DNA of 64,000 nucleotides, taken from a virus. The translations under genes and the position numbers were made by a program. The DNA is taken from positions 1 through 64,000 of the IMG/VR virus record IMGVR_UViG_3300042922_000836; one strand, written 5' to 3'. The notes under the pieces were generated by a model that was given only the letters and a program-made list of their open reading frames with translations, was not told where the DNA came from and made no database searches. Of the stretch, positions 53,405 through 61,582 are shown piece after piece (within the stretch, counting starts at the first letter, position 1; each line of letters begins with the position of its first letter).

Positions 53405-53773
53405 TTATTTACTTCCTTTCATTGACCAAAATGTAATCATATTTGCAAATGATTTAGTTGGTGTTTCTTCTACTTCATTAAAATTTATAATATACAAAGG
53501 TTTCTTATAAGCAAATGCCATACCTAAATCAAATAAAGAACCTTGGCTATTTTTATCCCAAAAGATATAAACTTCATCTGCGTTTTCAATAGCTTTTCTA
53601 TTATCTTCACAAATTCTGTAACCGATTAGATCAGTTTGATTTGTATCTTTATCAGGATAATAAACTTTATTTCCATGTTCTTCTAATAAAGATATGAAAG
53701 ATTTTATTGCATTTTTTTGTTCTTCCGTTGCGTTTCTAACAGGACAAATTATAAAGATATTTATTTTATTCAC
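53405..53773 (-). CDS. Nucleoside 2-deoxyribosyltransferase-like protein
   Basis: 122 residues: NIFIICPVRNAT at the N-terminus, ADEVYIFWD, and QGSLFDLGMAFAYKKPLYIIN with the Asp and Glu/Gln positions of the deoxyribosyltransferase-like fold (GSxxExG in the classic enzyme, GSLFDLG here). It may salvage or hydrolyse nucleotides, consistent with dUTPase and NrdJ nearby. The change of the catalytic Glu to Asp leaves activity uncertain. Confidence 0.72.
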   Translation of the reverse strand: MNKINIFIICPVRNATEEQKNAIKSFISLLEEHGNKVYYPDKDTNQTDLIGYRICEDNRKAIENADEVYIFWDKNSQGSLFDLGMAFAYKKPLYIINFNEVEETPTKSFANMITFWSMKGSK

Positions 53774-53778
53774 CTCTT

Positions 53779-54006
53779 TTAATCATATGTTTTGTATGGT
53801 TCACTTTCCCACTCACACTTGCATTTTTCACACTTATAACAGTCAATCTGCATAAATCCTTTAATTAAATCAACCCATTGTTTACAGAACAGTGTAGGAT
53901 GTTTTAATGGTGTTCCACAATTAGGGCATTTATTACATCCTATATTTGCTATTTCTTTAACAATTTTAGCTTTATTTACTTGTTTTATCGATTTTGTTAT
54001 TTTCAA
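53779..54006 (-). CDS. Small zinc-ribbon protein, copy 1 (75 aa)
   Basis: Four CxxC units (CNKCPNCG, CYKCEKCKCEW) around a short hydrophobic helix (WVDLIKGFMQIDC). The N-terminus MKITKS and the C-terminus E(P/K)YK are shared with the next gene upstream, so these are tandem paralogues. Probable metal-binding nucleic-acid or protein adaptor. Confidence 0.72.
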   Translation of the reverse strand: MKITKSIKQVNKAKIVKEIANIGCNKCPNCGTPLKHPTLFCKQWVDLIKGFMQIDCYKCEKCKCEWESEPYKTYD

Positions 54007-54020
54007 TTATTGCACCTCTT

Positions 54021-54254
54021 TCAATAATACGATTTATACGGTTTACTTTGCCATTCAGTATCACAATTTCTACAACTATAACAATCGATTTCCAAAAAAC
54101 CTCTAATAAATGAAAATACCGTTTTAGTATGCATGGGATATAAATAATTTTCATTTTTTGTATTACACTCAGGGCATTTATCACAGTATTCATTTGCTGT
54201 TTTTCTTTTTATTTTTAATAAAGTAATTTTTCTACCGCTTTTTGTTATTTTCAA
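54021..54254 (-). CDS. Small zinc-ribbon protein, copy 2 (77 aa)
   Basis: Paralogue of the adjacent gene with the same layout: MKITKSGRK start, CDKCPEC, a hydrophobic FSFIRGFLEIDCYSCRNCDTEWQ segment and KPYKSYY end. The two copies differ at most non-cysteine positions, indicating an old duplication. Confidence 0.72.
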   Translation of the reverse strand: MKITKSGRKITLLKIKRKTANEYCDKCPECNTKNENYLYPMHTKTVFSFIRGFLEIDCYSCRNCDTEWQSKPYKSYY

Positions 54255-54269
54255 ATATAATTTTCCTTT

Positions 54270-54800
54270 CTAATTGTAAGCTACTGTATATTTTTTCATT
54301 GACCAAATACAAGACTTATATTCAAATTGTTGCAACATTTGTACTCCATTTGAAGTAAAATAAAGTCTTATGAATTCACAAGATGGATCTAATAAGCTTT
54401 CAGCAATGATTATTTCTATCTCTTTATAATTAATTTTATAATCAATATCAGTCATATGGTGATAATTAAAACCATTACATCCATTAAAATATAATGCATT
54501 AAATTCATCAATAGCAACATCACACGTAAGAGTTATCTCACACATTGTTTTATAACTTATTAAATTCGGATTATGAGATTTATTTTCGTTATTATCATCA
54601 AATGCTTTAAAAATTTCAATATATTTATTTTCTATTTCAGCTTCATGTTTTTGGATATATTCATGAATTGGATCGTATGGAAAAGCTAACTTGTAAAGAT
54701 TTTCTTTGATTTCTTTATTTTTTTGTTTCCAGAACTTGTATAGCCTTTCACATTCATTCTTTATATCTGCAACTAAAGCACTCCTATTTATATCACTCAT
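54270..54800 (-). CDS. Hypothetical protein, 176 aa
   Basis: ATG 54800 overlaps the preceding stop (ATGA), favouring it over the in-frame ATG 24 bases earlier. Helical N-terminal half, mixed C-terminal half (CEFIRLYFTSNGVQML). No known motif. Same operon as the zinc proteins. Confidence 0.65.
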   Translation of the reverse strand: MSDINRSALVADIKNECERLYKFWKQKNKEIKENLYKLAFPYDPIHEYIQKHEAEIENKYIEIFKAFDDNNENKSHNPNLISYKTMCEITLTCDVAIDEFNALYFNGCNGFNYHHMTDIDYKINYKEIEIIIAESLLDPSCEFIRLYFTSNGVQMLQQFEYKSCIWSMKKYTVAYN

Positions 54801-55120
54801 ATTCTTGCACTCATCCATCCGCATTGTCTACAAACATAAGCACTAAAATATAGATCAAATTCAGCAATTCTTTCACACTCTGGACATGATATTAAATTTT
54901 CTCTTATTTTTTTAGTAGTTTGAAATCCGATTGTAGTTATTATTTTATTATCCCTATTGTTTGTCATTTTTTCTAAACGCAGAAAATTTTCAAATATAAA
55001 AACAGTTACATCATCAGGAGTTACATTAGTTACAACACCGACAACATTATCATTTAACATAAAAGGTTGATTTATATCATCGTTTGTCATTGCATATTCA
55101 TTTTTAATTTTGATAGTCAT
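54797..55120 (-). CDS. Hypothetical zinc-finger-tailed protein, 107 aa
   Basis: ATG 55120 behind GAAAGGATAT. The first 70 residues are a beta-type domain (NQPFMLNDNVVGVVTNVTPDDVTVFIF), and the C-terminus holds CPECERIAEFDLYFSAYVCRQC, a single zinc knuckle pair. Unknown function. Confidence 0.68.
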   Translation of the reverse strand: MTIKIKNEYAMTNDDINQPFMLNDNVVGVVTNVTPDDVTVFIFENFLRLEKMTNNRDNKIITTIGFQTTKKIRENLISCPECERIAEFDLYFSAYVCRQCGWMSARI

Positions 55121-55135
55121 GATATATCCTTTCAA

Positions 55136-55507
55136 TTATCTTCGTTGATTATTCCATTCTTCAACTTTATCAAATACACTAAGCCAATCAGCAACCAAAT
55201 GCCTGTGGCAAAAATCAGATGGTTTTTCATAACATAAAAGAACCACATCAAAACCACCAGACATTATCTTTAATTCTTTTAATACCGATTGTCTATCAAG
55301 AACATCCAATACTTCTTTATTAAAATGCTCTATGTAAAAATTGTTATCGTGATTTTTCTTCCATTCCATAAAGAAATCATATTTGGGAGCAAGTTTTTTA
55401 TATTGTAAACCTTTATAATTATCAGGTGTTTTACCACAGATGGAGATAGGCACAATATCAGATGGAATTGATTTAAGCTTTGCAAAGTAACTTGTATATA
55501 TTCTCAT
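55136..55507 (-). CDS. DUF488 family protein
   Basis: 123 residues with YTSYFAKLKSIP at the start and VVLLCYEKPSDFCHRHLVADWL, the DUF488 signature. The family occurs widely in bacteria and phages; its biochemical role is not established. The Cys and His in the motif suggest a catalytic or metal site. Confidence 0.82.
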   Translation of the reverse strand: MRIYTSYFAKLKSIPSDIVPISICGKTPDNYKGLQYKKLAPKYDFFMEWKKNHDNNFYIEHFNKEVLDVLDRQSVLKELKIMSGGFDVVLLCYEKPSDFCHRHLVADWLSVFDKVEEWNNQRR

Positions 55508-55521
55508 AAATATTATTTAAC

Positions 55522-55749
55522 TCAATCAAAATGATTTTCGATTTTTAAAAATCGCAAACATTTAATATCAAGAGATATAAAGTTTATATTTGTGAATTTT
55601 GCTAAAGCATCACTTTTTATTGTTAAATCATATAATGTTTCAGAATATTTACATACATCTTTTTTAGCACAATTATCACATAATGTTGATCTCTTTGGTA
55701 ATTCAACTCCAGCTATTAGAGTTCCCCATGATTTAGTATCATTGTTCAT
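55522..55749 (-). CDS. Hypothetical Cys-containing protein, 75 aa
   Basis: ATG 55749 behind AAGAGGTTG. CDNCAKKDVCKYSE near residue 24 resembles a small zinc or iron-sulfur type cluster (CxxCxxxxxC). The remainder is unremarkable. Unknown. Confidence 0.62.
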   Translation of the reverse strand: MNNDTKSWGTLIAGVELPKRSTLCDNCAKKDVCKYSETLYDLTIKSDALAKFTNINFISLDIKCLRFLKIENHFD

Positions 55750-55770
55750 TTATTCAACCTCTTTCTTCTA

Positions 55771-55977
55771 TTAATTTTTTTCATAAGCATGATAACCATT
55801 ACCCATATTCATGATTGATATTGGTATAGATGATTGTCCGTCTATTTTAATTCTGCAATAACTGAAATCAACTACACCATTCGTAGCTGATGCTGTTATT
55901 TCATTGCCAGTTTCATCGAGAAGTATTATGTTAATTTCCTGACCGTCTTGTAAATCGGTTATTTTAAGTTGTTTCAT
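55771..55977 (-). CDS. Hypothetical small beta-rich protein, 68 aa
   Basis: ATG 55977 overlaps the stop of the upstream membrane peptide (ATGA). MKQLKITDLQDGQEINIILLD then alternating hydrophobic residues; probably a small beta-barrel. Unknown function. Confidence 0.62.
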   Translation of the reverse strand: MKQLKITDLQDGQEINIILLDETGNEITASATNGVVDFSYCRIKIDGQSSIPISIMNMGNGYHAYEKN

Positions 55978-56147
55978 AAACTAAATAAACGAAATAAATT
56001 AAAATTTAATAAAACAAAATTTAATAAAGCTAATAAAATCATAATTATAAAAAAATATTTTTTTTGTTTTATAAAACTTATTGCTCCTGAAATACTAAAA
56101 TATAAGCCTAATATATTACACCCTATTAAAATAATAATTAATATCAT
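55974..56147 (-). CDS. Small membrane protein, 57 aa
   Basis: ATG 56147 behind a clear AAGGAGAG site. It encodes two hydrophobic helices (MILIIILIGCNILGLYFSIS and FFIIMILLALLNFVLLNF) joined by a basic turn (KQKK). Its stop overlaps the next ATG. Size and topology could suit a small holin-like, exclusion or membrane-modifying protein. Confidence 0.65.
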   Translation of the reverse strand: MILIIILIGCNILGLYFSISGAISFIKQKKYFFIIMILLALLNFVLLNFNLFRLFSL

Positions 56148-56168
56148 TTTCTACTCTCCTTATCTTAA

Positions 56169-56293
56169 TTACATATAAAATCTTTATGATATTTTAATTC
56201 TGCTTGTTCTCTTACTTTAACAGCTTGTTCAATGTTTTACCGACAATATTGAGTAGTTAAATATCCATAATTTTCATTTACAATTACAGCCAT
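56169..56293 (-). pseudogene. Remnant of an HNH/AP2 homing endonuclease
   Basis: From 56293 leftward, the frame reads AVIVNENYGYLTTQYCR, an in-frame TAA, then NIEQAVKVREQAELKYHKDF. This matches the C-terminal AP2-domain half of the two HNH-AP2 proteins at 58197 and 63266 (NIQDAIDVRKEAEIKYFGKY and DIQDAIEVRHNAEINLHKNF). Only the tail remains, and it carries a stop. Confidence 0.7.
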
Positions 56294-56294
56294 T

Positions 56295-57512
56295 TTATTC
56301 TTTTATCTCCACTAAATAGCTAATAGTCATTTGATTTTCCTTATAAACAACAATTTCATCATTTTTTAACATTGAACCAGCATGTGCATGTAGACAATTA
56401 GCACCTTGACAAGCTTTTTGTAATTGGTCATAGTCAAAATCATAGAATTTACTATCAAACGAATATACATCATATGGTTTTCCATAAGCTACATTCATTA
56501 AAGCCATAAAACCTATATTAGAATTACCGTTTACCCAATATGAACCTTTTAAAGATGTATAACCCATTGATTTTCTTGCTGTAGGACTGTAATAACAACC
56601 ATTCCCAAACATTTTTCCTGTAATTATTGCATTTGTTGGTCTGAGTACTAAGCCACTGTTAATGATACTCCACCAATTTTCATTCCTACTTCCATGCCAT
56701 AAAAGTTTCGTTTCAGGATTTCCAGCAGACTGAACATATTTATCAAATCTCATCTGAGTTTTATTATTTTCGACTCTCCATGCTTGAAAAAATTTATTTG
56801 AACAAGAACCTAACGCACTATTAATTTTCATTTTATCCAAGTCTGTTATGTCAGCAAATTTCAATCCCAAAGCATCCAAAATAGTTAATTGTTTTACTTC
56901 ATTATTATCTTCAGGTTCATTACTTTCAACTTGTTGCTGTACTACTTGCCCTTTCATTATATCAAGTAAATCCTGTTCTCTTTGGACTATATTAGAGAAA
57001 TTATCTCGATTATTTGCAAGGTAATCTGAAACTTTGCTCATTTTCCTTGGAATAATTTTAAACAAATCAATAAGAATTTTATTAAAAGATTCAGTAGTAT
57101 CAGTACTTATAAGATTGGTTAAAGTAATCTGAGCTTCATCAACCATTGCTTTTGTAACTTTCGCAGAAGAAATTGTATAATTTTCACTGATTGCTTGTTT
57201 TGCCATTGTTTGTAACCGTTCAACTATTTTTGCTATTGATGGATTTTCAATATCTATGTATTCTTTCTTTTTCTCTTTAACAATTAAATCTGCAACTAAA
57301 TGACTCTGGTCAACATATCCTTTTTTTATTTTTTCATTATACTTCAAATAAAATTGGCTTATCGGATAGGAAGAAGTTTGAAACCCTCCAACTCCAATTC
57401 TGCCATATTCAACAGTAAACGTATTACCATTGGGTATCATACGATAAAATTTATTATGATTATCATCACCTGTTACCATGACAAGGTAGACAGGATTTTT
57501 TACTTCTTCCAT
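56295..57512 (-). CDS. WGR-domain poly(ADP-ribose) polymerase
   Basis: 405 residues. The N-terminus is a WGR-type domain (FTVEYGRIGVGGFQTSSYP, with Tyr for Trp, then KIKKGYVD), which in PARPs senses DNA ends. A helical regulatory-like region (about 90-200) follows, then the ART catalytic domain with the H-Y-E triad: LLWHGSR (His near 271), FGNGCYYSPTARKS (Tyr near 306) and LKNDEIVVY (Glu near 387). All three are present, so poly(ADP-ribosyl) transfer is plausible. Macrodomain and NADAR genes, expected erasers, are close by. A PARP in a phage is uncommon. Confidence 0.9.
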   Translation of the reverse strand: MEEVKNPVYLVMVTGDDNHNKFYRMIPNGNTFTVEYGRIGVGGFQTSSYPISQFYLKYNEKIKKGYVDQSHLVADLIVKEKKKEYIDIENPSIAKIVERLQTMAKQAISENYTISSAKVTKAMVDEAQITLTNLISTDTTESFNKILIDLFKIIPRKMSKVSDYLANNRDNFSNIVQREQDLLDIMKGQVVQQQVESNEPEDNNEVKQLTILDALGLKFADITDLDKMKINSALGSCSNKFFQAWRVENNKTQMRFDKYVQSAGNPETKLLWHGSRNENWWSIINSGLVLRPTNAIITGKMFGNGCYYSPTARKSMGYTSLKGSYWVNGNSNIGFMALMNVAYGKPYDVYSFDSKFYDFDYDQLQKACQGANCLHAHAGSMLKNDEIVVYKENQMTISYLVEIKE

Positions 57513-57523
57513 TTATTTACCTC

Positions 57524-57943
57524 TTACATATAACAAACAAGAATTTCTATATTTGTATCTGCAAACATTTCTTGAATTATATCTTTAACCTTATCCCAAT
57601 CAAGTCCATCAAGACCACAACCAATCCTTGGCATTGCAAGTTTTTCTATTTCAAGTCCGATTACAGCATCATGCAATTCAGATAAAGCCTCAATCAAACT
57701 ATCGTATGTAGGTTTCTGAAAATATTTATCTTTTGTAACAAGGTTAAATACATTATCAACAAGGATTACGCAATTATAATTTATACTGCCATACTTCTTA
57801 ACTAATTTTTCTCTCATGTTGTAAAGGAGATCAAACTGCTTTGCAACTCCAGCTCCTAACGCAAAATCTCCTGATATACAATGAGCAAAATAATATCCAT
57901 GCTCAACTCCAAATAAATTTCTATTTTCTTCTCTAAATGTCAT
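57524..57943 (-). CDS. Macrodomain protein (ALC1/TARG1-like)
   Basis: 139 residues. HCISGDFALGAGVAKQF is the ADP-ribose-binding loop of the ALC1-like macrodomain class, and LAMPRIGCGLDGLDWDKV the second diphosphate loop with a possible catalytic Asp, as in TARG1/OARD1. Such proteins bind or hydrolyse ADP-ribose from Glu residues or nucleobases. It starts 11 bases upstream of the PARP gene and is co-transcribed, suggesting a writer-eraser pair. Confidence 0.9.
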   Translation of the reverse strand: MTFREENRNLFGVEHGYYFAHCISGDFALGAGVAKQFDLLYNMREKLVKKYGSINYNCVILVDNVFNLVTKDKYFQKPTYDSLIEALSELHDAVIGLEIEKLAMPRIGCGLDGLDWDKVKDIIQEMFADTNIEILVCYM

Positions 57944-57983
57944 TTTTTAATTTCCTTTCTTTTCTTGTTTTATAATTTTATAC

Positions 57984-58181
57984 TTATTTTTGTTTGTCAC
58001 TTCTACTTGCCAATATGTGATATTTAATTTTTACACAATTGTGAGGATTACCTTTACAAATTTTTGCATCTTCACCTTGTTCACAAAGTAAATGTCCATT
58101 ATAATCATCACAATAATTACACCATGAACCATATTTGTTTTGTTTTTTATCTGGATTATGCCTTGGTTTACCTTTACCCAT
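57984..58181 (-). CDS. Small His/Cys protein, 65 aa
   Basis: ATG 58181 behind AAGGA. CNYC and CKGNPHNC with several His and Lys suggest a zinc site. It starts MGKGKPRHNPDKK, basic. Unknown; sits between the endonuclease and the macrodomain gene. Confidence 0.62.
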   Translation of the reverse strand: MGKGKPRHNPDKKQNKYGSWCNYCDDYNGHLLCEQGEDAKICKGNPHNCVKIKYHILASRSDKQK

Positions 58182-58196
58182 ATTTATTAATCCTTA

Positions 58197-58913
58197 TTAA
58201 TTCATGCTTATTTCTGTTTTATCTATTCGTCTGTATTTGCCAAAATATTTTATTTCTGCCTCTTTCCTAACATCTATAGCATCTTGTATATTTTCAAAAA
58301 TACCTAAATATATTTTTTGCTTATTATAATTAATTTCTACTTGCCATTTATTAAGTTTTTTACAATAAGATACACCTGTACAACCGCTTGAGTTATTTTT
58401 ATATTTATTATGATTATAATTATTTTGTTGAATCTCAACAATTCTTAATTCACTTTTCCTATTATCATAATTAATTCCGAAAATATGGTCTACTATAAAT
58501 TTTGGTTTATTTATTATATCCATTAATAAACGATGCATTTTTATTATTTTATGTGATTTAATATCTTTTGAATTAAGATATTTATTTTTATCATATGACC
58601 AACAATAATTTTTAATTTTATCATAATCATTTAAGTCAAAATAAAATGGTTCTCCTTTTGATGTATATCCTATTCCGTATTCACCAGATAAATCATATGT
58701 ATTGTACTTTTTCATAACTTCTTTATGGTAACACCCACATGATTGAACATTTCCACTGATTAAAACACTTGAACTAACTGTAATTATATTTCCACAATTA
58801 CATTTACATTTCCATAAAACATAACCATATTTATTTCTTCCAAATTCTTCAAACACTTTTAATCTACCATATTGTTTTCCTAATAAATTTTTATATTTTG
58901 GTATAATCAACAC
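58197..58913 (-). CDS. HNH homing endonuclease with AP2 domain
   Basis: About 238 residues. N-terminal CxC...CGC zinc site (CKCNCGN...SCGC), HNH core (KMHRLLMD, FIVDHIFGINYDNRKSELRIV) and C-terminal AP2 DNA-binding domain (CTGVSYCKKLNKWQVEINY, YLGIFENIQDAIDVR). A free-standing selfish gene between ligase and the small His/Cys gene. The start is unclear: GTG 58913 is nearly adjacent to AAGGGG, so TTG 58910 or an ATT/ATA a few bases on may be used. Confidence 0.88.
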   Translation of the reverse strand: MLIIPKYKNLLGKQYGRLKVFEEFGRNKYGYVLWKCKCNCGNIITVSSSVLISGNVQSCGCYHKEVMKKYNTYDLSGEYGIGYTSKGEPFYFDLNDYDKIKNYCWSYDKNKYLNSKDIKSHKIIKMHRLLMDIINKPKFIVDHIFGINYDNRKSELRIVEIQQNNYNHNKYKNNSSGCTGVSYCKKLNKWQVEINYNKQKIYLGIFENIQDAIDVRKEAEIKYFGKYRRIDKTEISMN

Positions 58914-58916
58914 CCC

Positions 58917-60230
58917 TTAATAGTAACTAACTTCTTTATCAATATCTCTTAATTCTTCAAATACAGGAAATCTTAATGATTTAATACCATTTTTATCTTC
59001 TGTTTCTTCAAAATATTGAACCGTTATTACTCTATCAAGTAATTCACTTTGATGTTCCCAAAAATATTTTCTATCATTATCACTAAAACCACTTCCAACA
59101 CCTACAATAGAATTTTTATATTCAACATTTATTCTACCAAGTGTTCCAGATAATCTTCCTGAACCCTCTTCAAACCCAACAATTTTTAAATCACACGTTT
59201 GCATTACTTTGCATTTTAATAGCTTGTCCGTTCTCTTGAATTGATAGGTTGCATCATTGATATTAATCATAATTCCCTCTTGATTATCAGCTTTGGCTAA
59301 ATCATGCAGTTCTTTTATTTTCGATGTATCATAGCCACAATAAAGTACAGGCAATATTTCAACATATTTCATGATTATATCATTGCTCAATCTTTCCAAC
59401 CATCGTCTGCGTTGCGAATAAGTATTGAAACCTCTTCGGCTTGTAAATTCAGCCAAATCCAAAATATCAAAGGTTAATAATTTAATACCATGTTTTTCTC
59501 CGTCTTTACGTGTAATTTTTTCTGTTTGTTTATATTGCTCTTTGGATGGAATTCCTTTACCATCAAGAAGTGTTAATTCACCGTCAAGAACAAAATTATC
59601 TGCTGGAATATTCAATATTTCATTTTCAATGTCAATTAATCCCTCAATCAATTGTCCTTCTCGACTATAAAATAAAACTTCATCATTCTTTTTTACAGCA
59701 AGGCAACGTTGACCGTCAATTTTAAGTGTTATCGAAAATGCTTTCCCCTCAACCTTTTCAGGTTTTTCAAAATATTTATCTGCCAGCATACATTCAAAAG
59801 ACGGAATAAAATCTTTACTCCATACCTTATTTGCTGTTTTATCGGAAATACCAAGTTTCAATGATTTAGTCAAAATACTTTTTATAAATTTTTGCATTTC
59901 ATTGTCGAAATTGGTGAAATACATTTCACAAACCGATATATCAATATCTCTACCTGTATTATTTTTCTTGATGTAATTAAGCAAATTAATCAATCCTTTT
60001 ACTGGATCATCTCCAAGGCTTATTAATTCCTTATAATTGACATTCGGAATGATACCGACATTCTTATTGATTTTCTTTTTTGATAAGCCAGAAACTATGT
60101 AAGGATTAAGCAGAAAGTATATTATTTCTATAAGAGAAAGATTTTCCTGTTCTCTTCTTAAAATTGTTTCTTTTTCTTTTACACTATTTGTTGCCTGTAA
60201 TTCATCACAGATTGCTTTTATTTTATTCAT
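58917..60230 (-). CDS. ATP-dependent DNA ligase
   Basis: 437 residues. Motif I SITLKIDGQRC (KxDG, adenylated Lys near 168), FVLDGELTLLDG (motif III/IIIa region), GIMININ (motif IV) and LLKCKVMQTCDLKIVGF (motif V), then an OB-fold (GTLGRINVEYKNSIVGVGSGF). It seals nicks using ATP, unlike the host's NAD-dependent LigA. This would be an advantage if NAD is drained by the PARP. ATG 60230 overlaps the upstream stop. Confidence 0.92.
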   Translation of the reverse strand: MNKIKAICDELQATNSVKEKETILRREQENLSLIEIIYFLLNPYIVSGLSKKKINKNVGIIPNVNYKELISLGDDPVKGLINLLNYIKKNNTGRDIDISVCEMYFTNFDNEMQKFIKSILTKSLKLGISDKTANKVWSKDFIPSFECMLADKYFEKPEKVEGKAFSITLKIDGQRCLAVKKNDEVLFYSREGQLIEGLIDIENEILNIPADNFVLDGELTLLDGKGIPSKEQYKQTEKITRKDGEKHGIKLLTFDILDLAEFTSRRGFNTYSQRRRWLERLSNDIIMKYVEILPVLYCGYDTSKIKELHDLAKADNQEGIMININDATYQFKRTDKLLKCKVMQTCDLKIVGFEEGSGRLSGTLGRINVEYKNSIVGVGSGFSDNDRKYFWEHQSELLDRVITVQYFEETEDKNGIKSLRFPVFEELRDIDKEVSYY

Positions 60231-60700
60231 ATTACTTCTCCATTAAATGCAACTCCTAAGAATTCAACTAAATCATCTCTAAATTCATTACCAGAATAAT
60301 CATTTTTACCAAAAGTACCTTTTATTAACCTATTTTCTAACTCTGGTAAAAGCACTTCTTCAGGACACCATTGATCTTCAAGTCCGTAACATGAACAATG
60401 AGAACCGTTTACTTCATACAATTTACCATTCTGTTCAAACAAAACGAAAGCATCTCCTGACCAATTATCAGTTCCATATGTTGCAAATAAAATATTAACA
60501 TCCTTATATTTTTCAAGAGCCTTTGTCATTTCATTCTTTTTTGCTTGAAAATATTCTTCATTATGATATGGTGATTTTTCCATTTTATATTCTTCGCTTG
60601 TTATATAAATGTTTTCAAAATTAGCGATAACATCCATTTTTTCAGTCCAATTATGTAAATAAACAGGGGTTTGACTCAATAAATCTTTTATATCTTTCAC
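60227..60700 (-). CDS. Conserved hypothetical protein, 157 aa
   Basis: The segment ILFATYGTDNWSGDAFVLFEQNG, KLYEVNGSHCSCYGLEDQW and PEEVLLPEL is a pattern I associate with a conserved phage/bacterial protein without known function. Its stop overlaps the ligase start (ATGA). A role in the repair cluster is only suggested by position. Confidence 0.72.
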   Translation of the reverse strand: MKDIKDLLSQTPVYLHNWTEKMDVIANFENIYITSEEYKMEKSPYHNEEYFQAKKNEMTKALEKYKDVNILFATYGTDNWSGDAFVLFEQNGKLYEVNGSHCSCYGLEDQWCPEEVLLPELENRLIKGTFGKNDYSGNEFRDDLVEFLGVAFNGEVI

Positions 60701-60742
60701 TTTCTATGTCCTTTCAGTTTATTTATATTAGTTTCCAATACT

Positions 60743-61243
60743 TTACCTGTCAAAGATGCCCTCATTAAAATTTAAATACCCCTCATTTCTTAACTTTTTT
60801 CTGATGTTCATCAAACATTTACCTAAGTTATTTTCACCAACACCGTCACAAACACCCCAAAATGTATCATTCCAATCATTGGTTTCTTCCAAATATTTAT
60901 CACCAGTCGAAAGCAATAATTCTTTTAAGTGCTGATTTTGTGAAAATTTAGAATATAGAATTTTTTCTATTGTCGCAACTTTTATTTTATCCCAATCTTC
61001 TCTTAAAGGGCATAATCTGCCAAGTCTTTTTGACTCTGCGGGAGTTTCTGCATTTAATATTTTCTCTTGCCAACCTTTATCAAGTGTTTTATGATAATGA
61101 AAAGCATGTTCACTCGATTTAAACACTATTGCATTTTCATCATGACTTAATGTAAAAGGTGTTGTATCAAAATTACTCAATGGTCTATATTTGCCGAAGA
61201 ATCCATAAATTGCTTTATCTGTTTCTTTTGATTGTATTAACAT
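60743..61243 (-). CDS. NADAR-domain protein (YbiA-like)
   Basis: 166 residues from ATG 61243 behind AAGGAAAA. AIYGFFGKYRPLSNF, FKSSEHAFHYHK and NDTFWGVCDGVGENNLGKCLM are the conserved NADAR segments. NADAR proteins act on N-glycosidic bonds in NAD/ADP-ribose chemistry; some remove ADP-ribose from guanine in DNA. Together with the PARP and macrodomain genes it points to ADP-ribosylation of nucleic acids or NAD metabolism as a theme of this operon. Confidence 0.9.
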   Translation of the reverse strand: MLIQSKETDKAIYGFFGKYRPLSNFDTTPFTLSHDENAIVFKSSEHAFHYHKTLDKGWQEKILNAETPAESKRLGRLCPLREDWDKIKVATIEKILYSKFSQNQHLKELLLSTGDKYLEETNDWNDTFWGVCDGVGENNLGKCLMNIRKKLRNEGYLNFNEGIFDR

Positions 61244-61244
61244 T

Positions 61245-61565
61245 TTATTTTCCTTTCTTATTTCCAAATTTAAAATCTACTATGAGAACAGCTTTTGAAA
61301 TAGCTTCAGGTTTAAATACATCATCTGCTTCTTTTGTTTCTGTCCAATCTGATAACATAACTGCATCCCTATATCTTAATGCTCTTCCGTCAATCAGTTT
61401 ATAACCAAAGAAAAAATGAGGATCATATTCTGTTATTTGAAAATTTCTTATATATTTTTTGTCACCTGATTTAAAAACTTTTAAATACCAATTGCCATCT
61501 TCATTTGCTTTTAAAATCAAATTTTCATTTTCGGTTAATACTTTGATAGCCTCCCAAGTATTCAT
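61245..61565 (-). CDS. Hypothetical protein, 106 aa
   Basis: One base upstream of the NADAR gene. NTWEAIKVLTENENLILKAN at the start resembles phage proteins of the Tyr/Trp-rich small type (YDPHFFFGYKLIDGRALRY); no enzyme motif. Function unknown; operon partner of NADAR. Confidence 0.65.
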   Translation of the reverse strand: MNTWEAIKVLTENENLILKANEDGNWYLKVFKSGDKKYIRNFQITEYDPHFFFGYKLIDGRALRYRDAVMLSDWTETKEADDVFKPEAISKAVLIVDFKFGNKKGK

Positions 61566-61582
61566 TTCATTAATTTCCTTTC

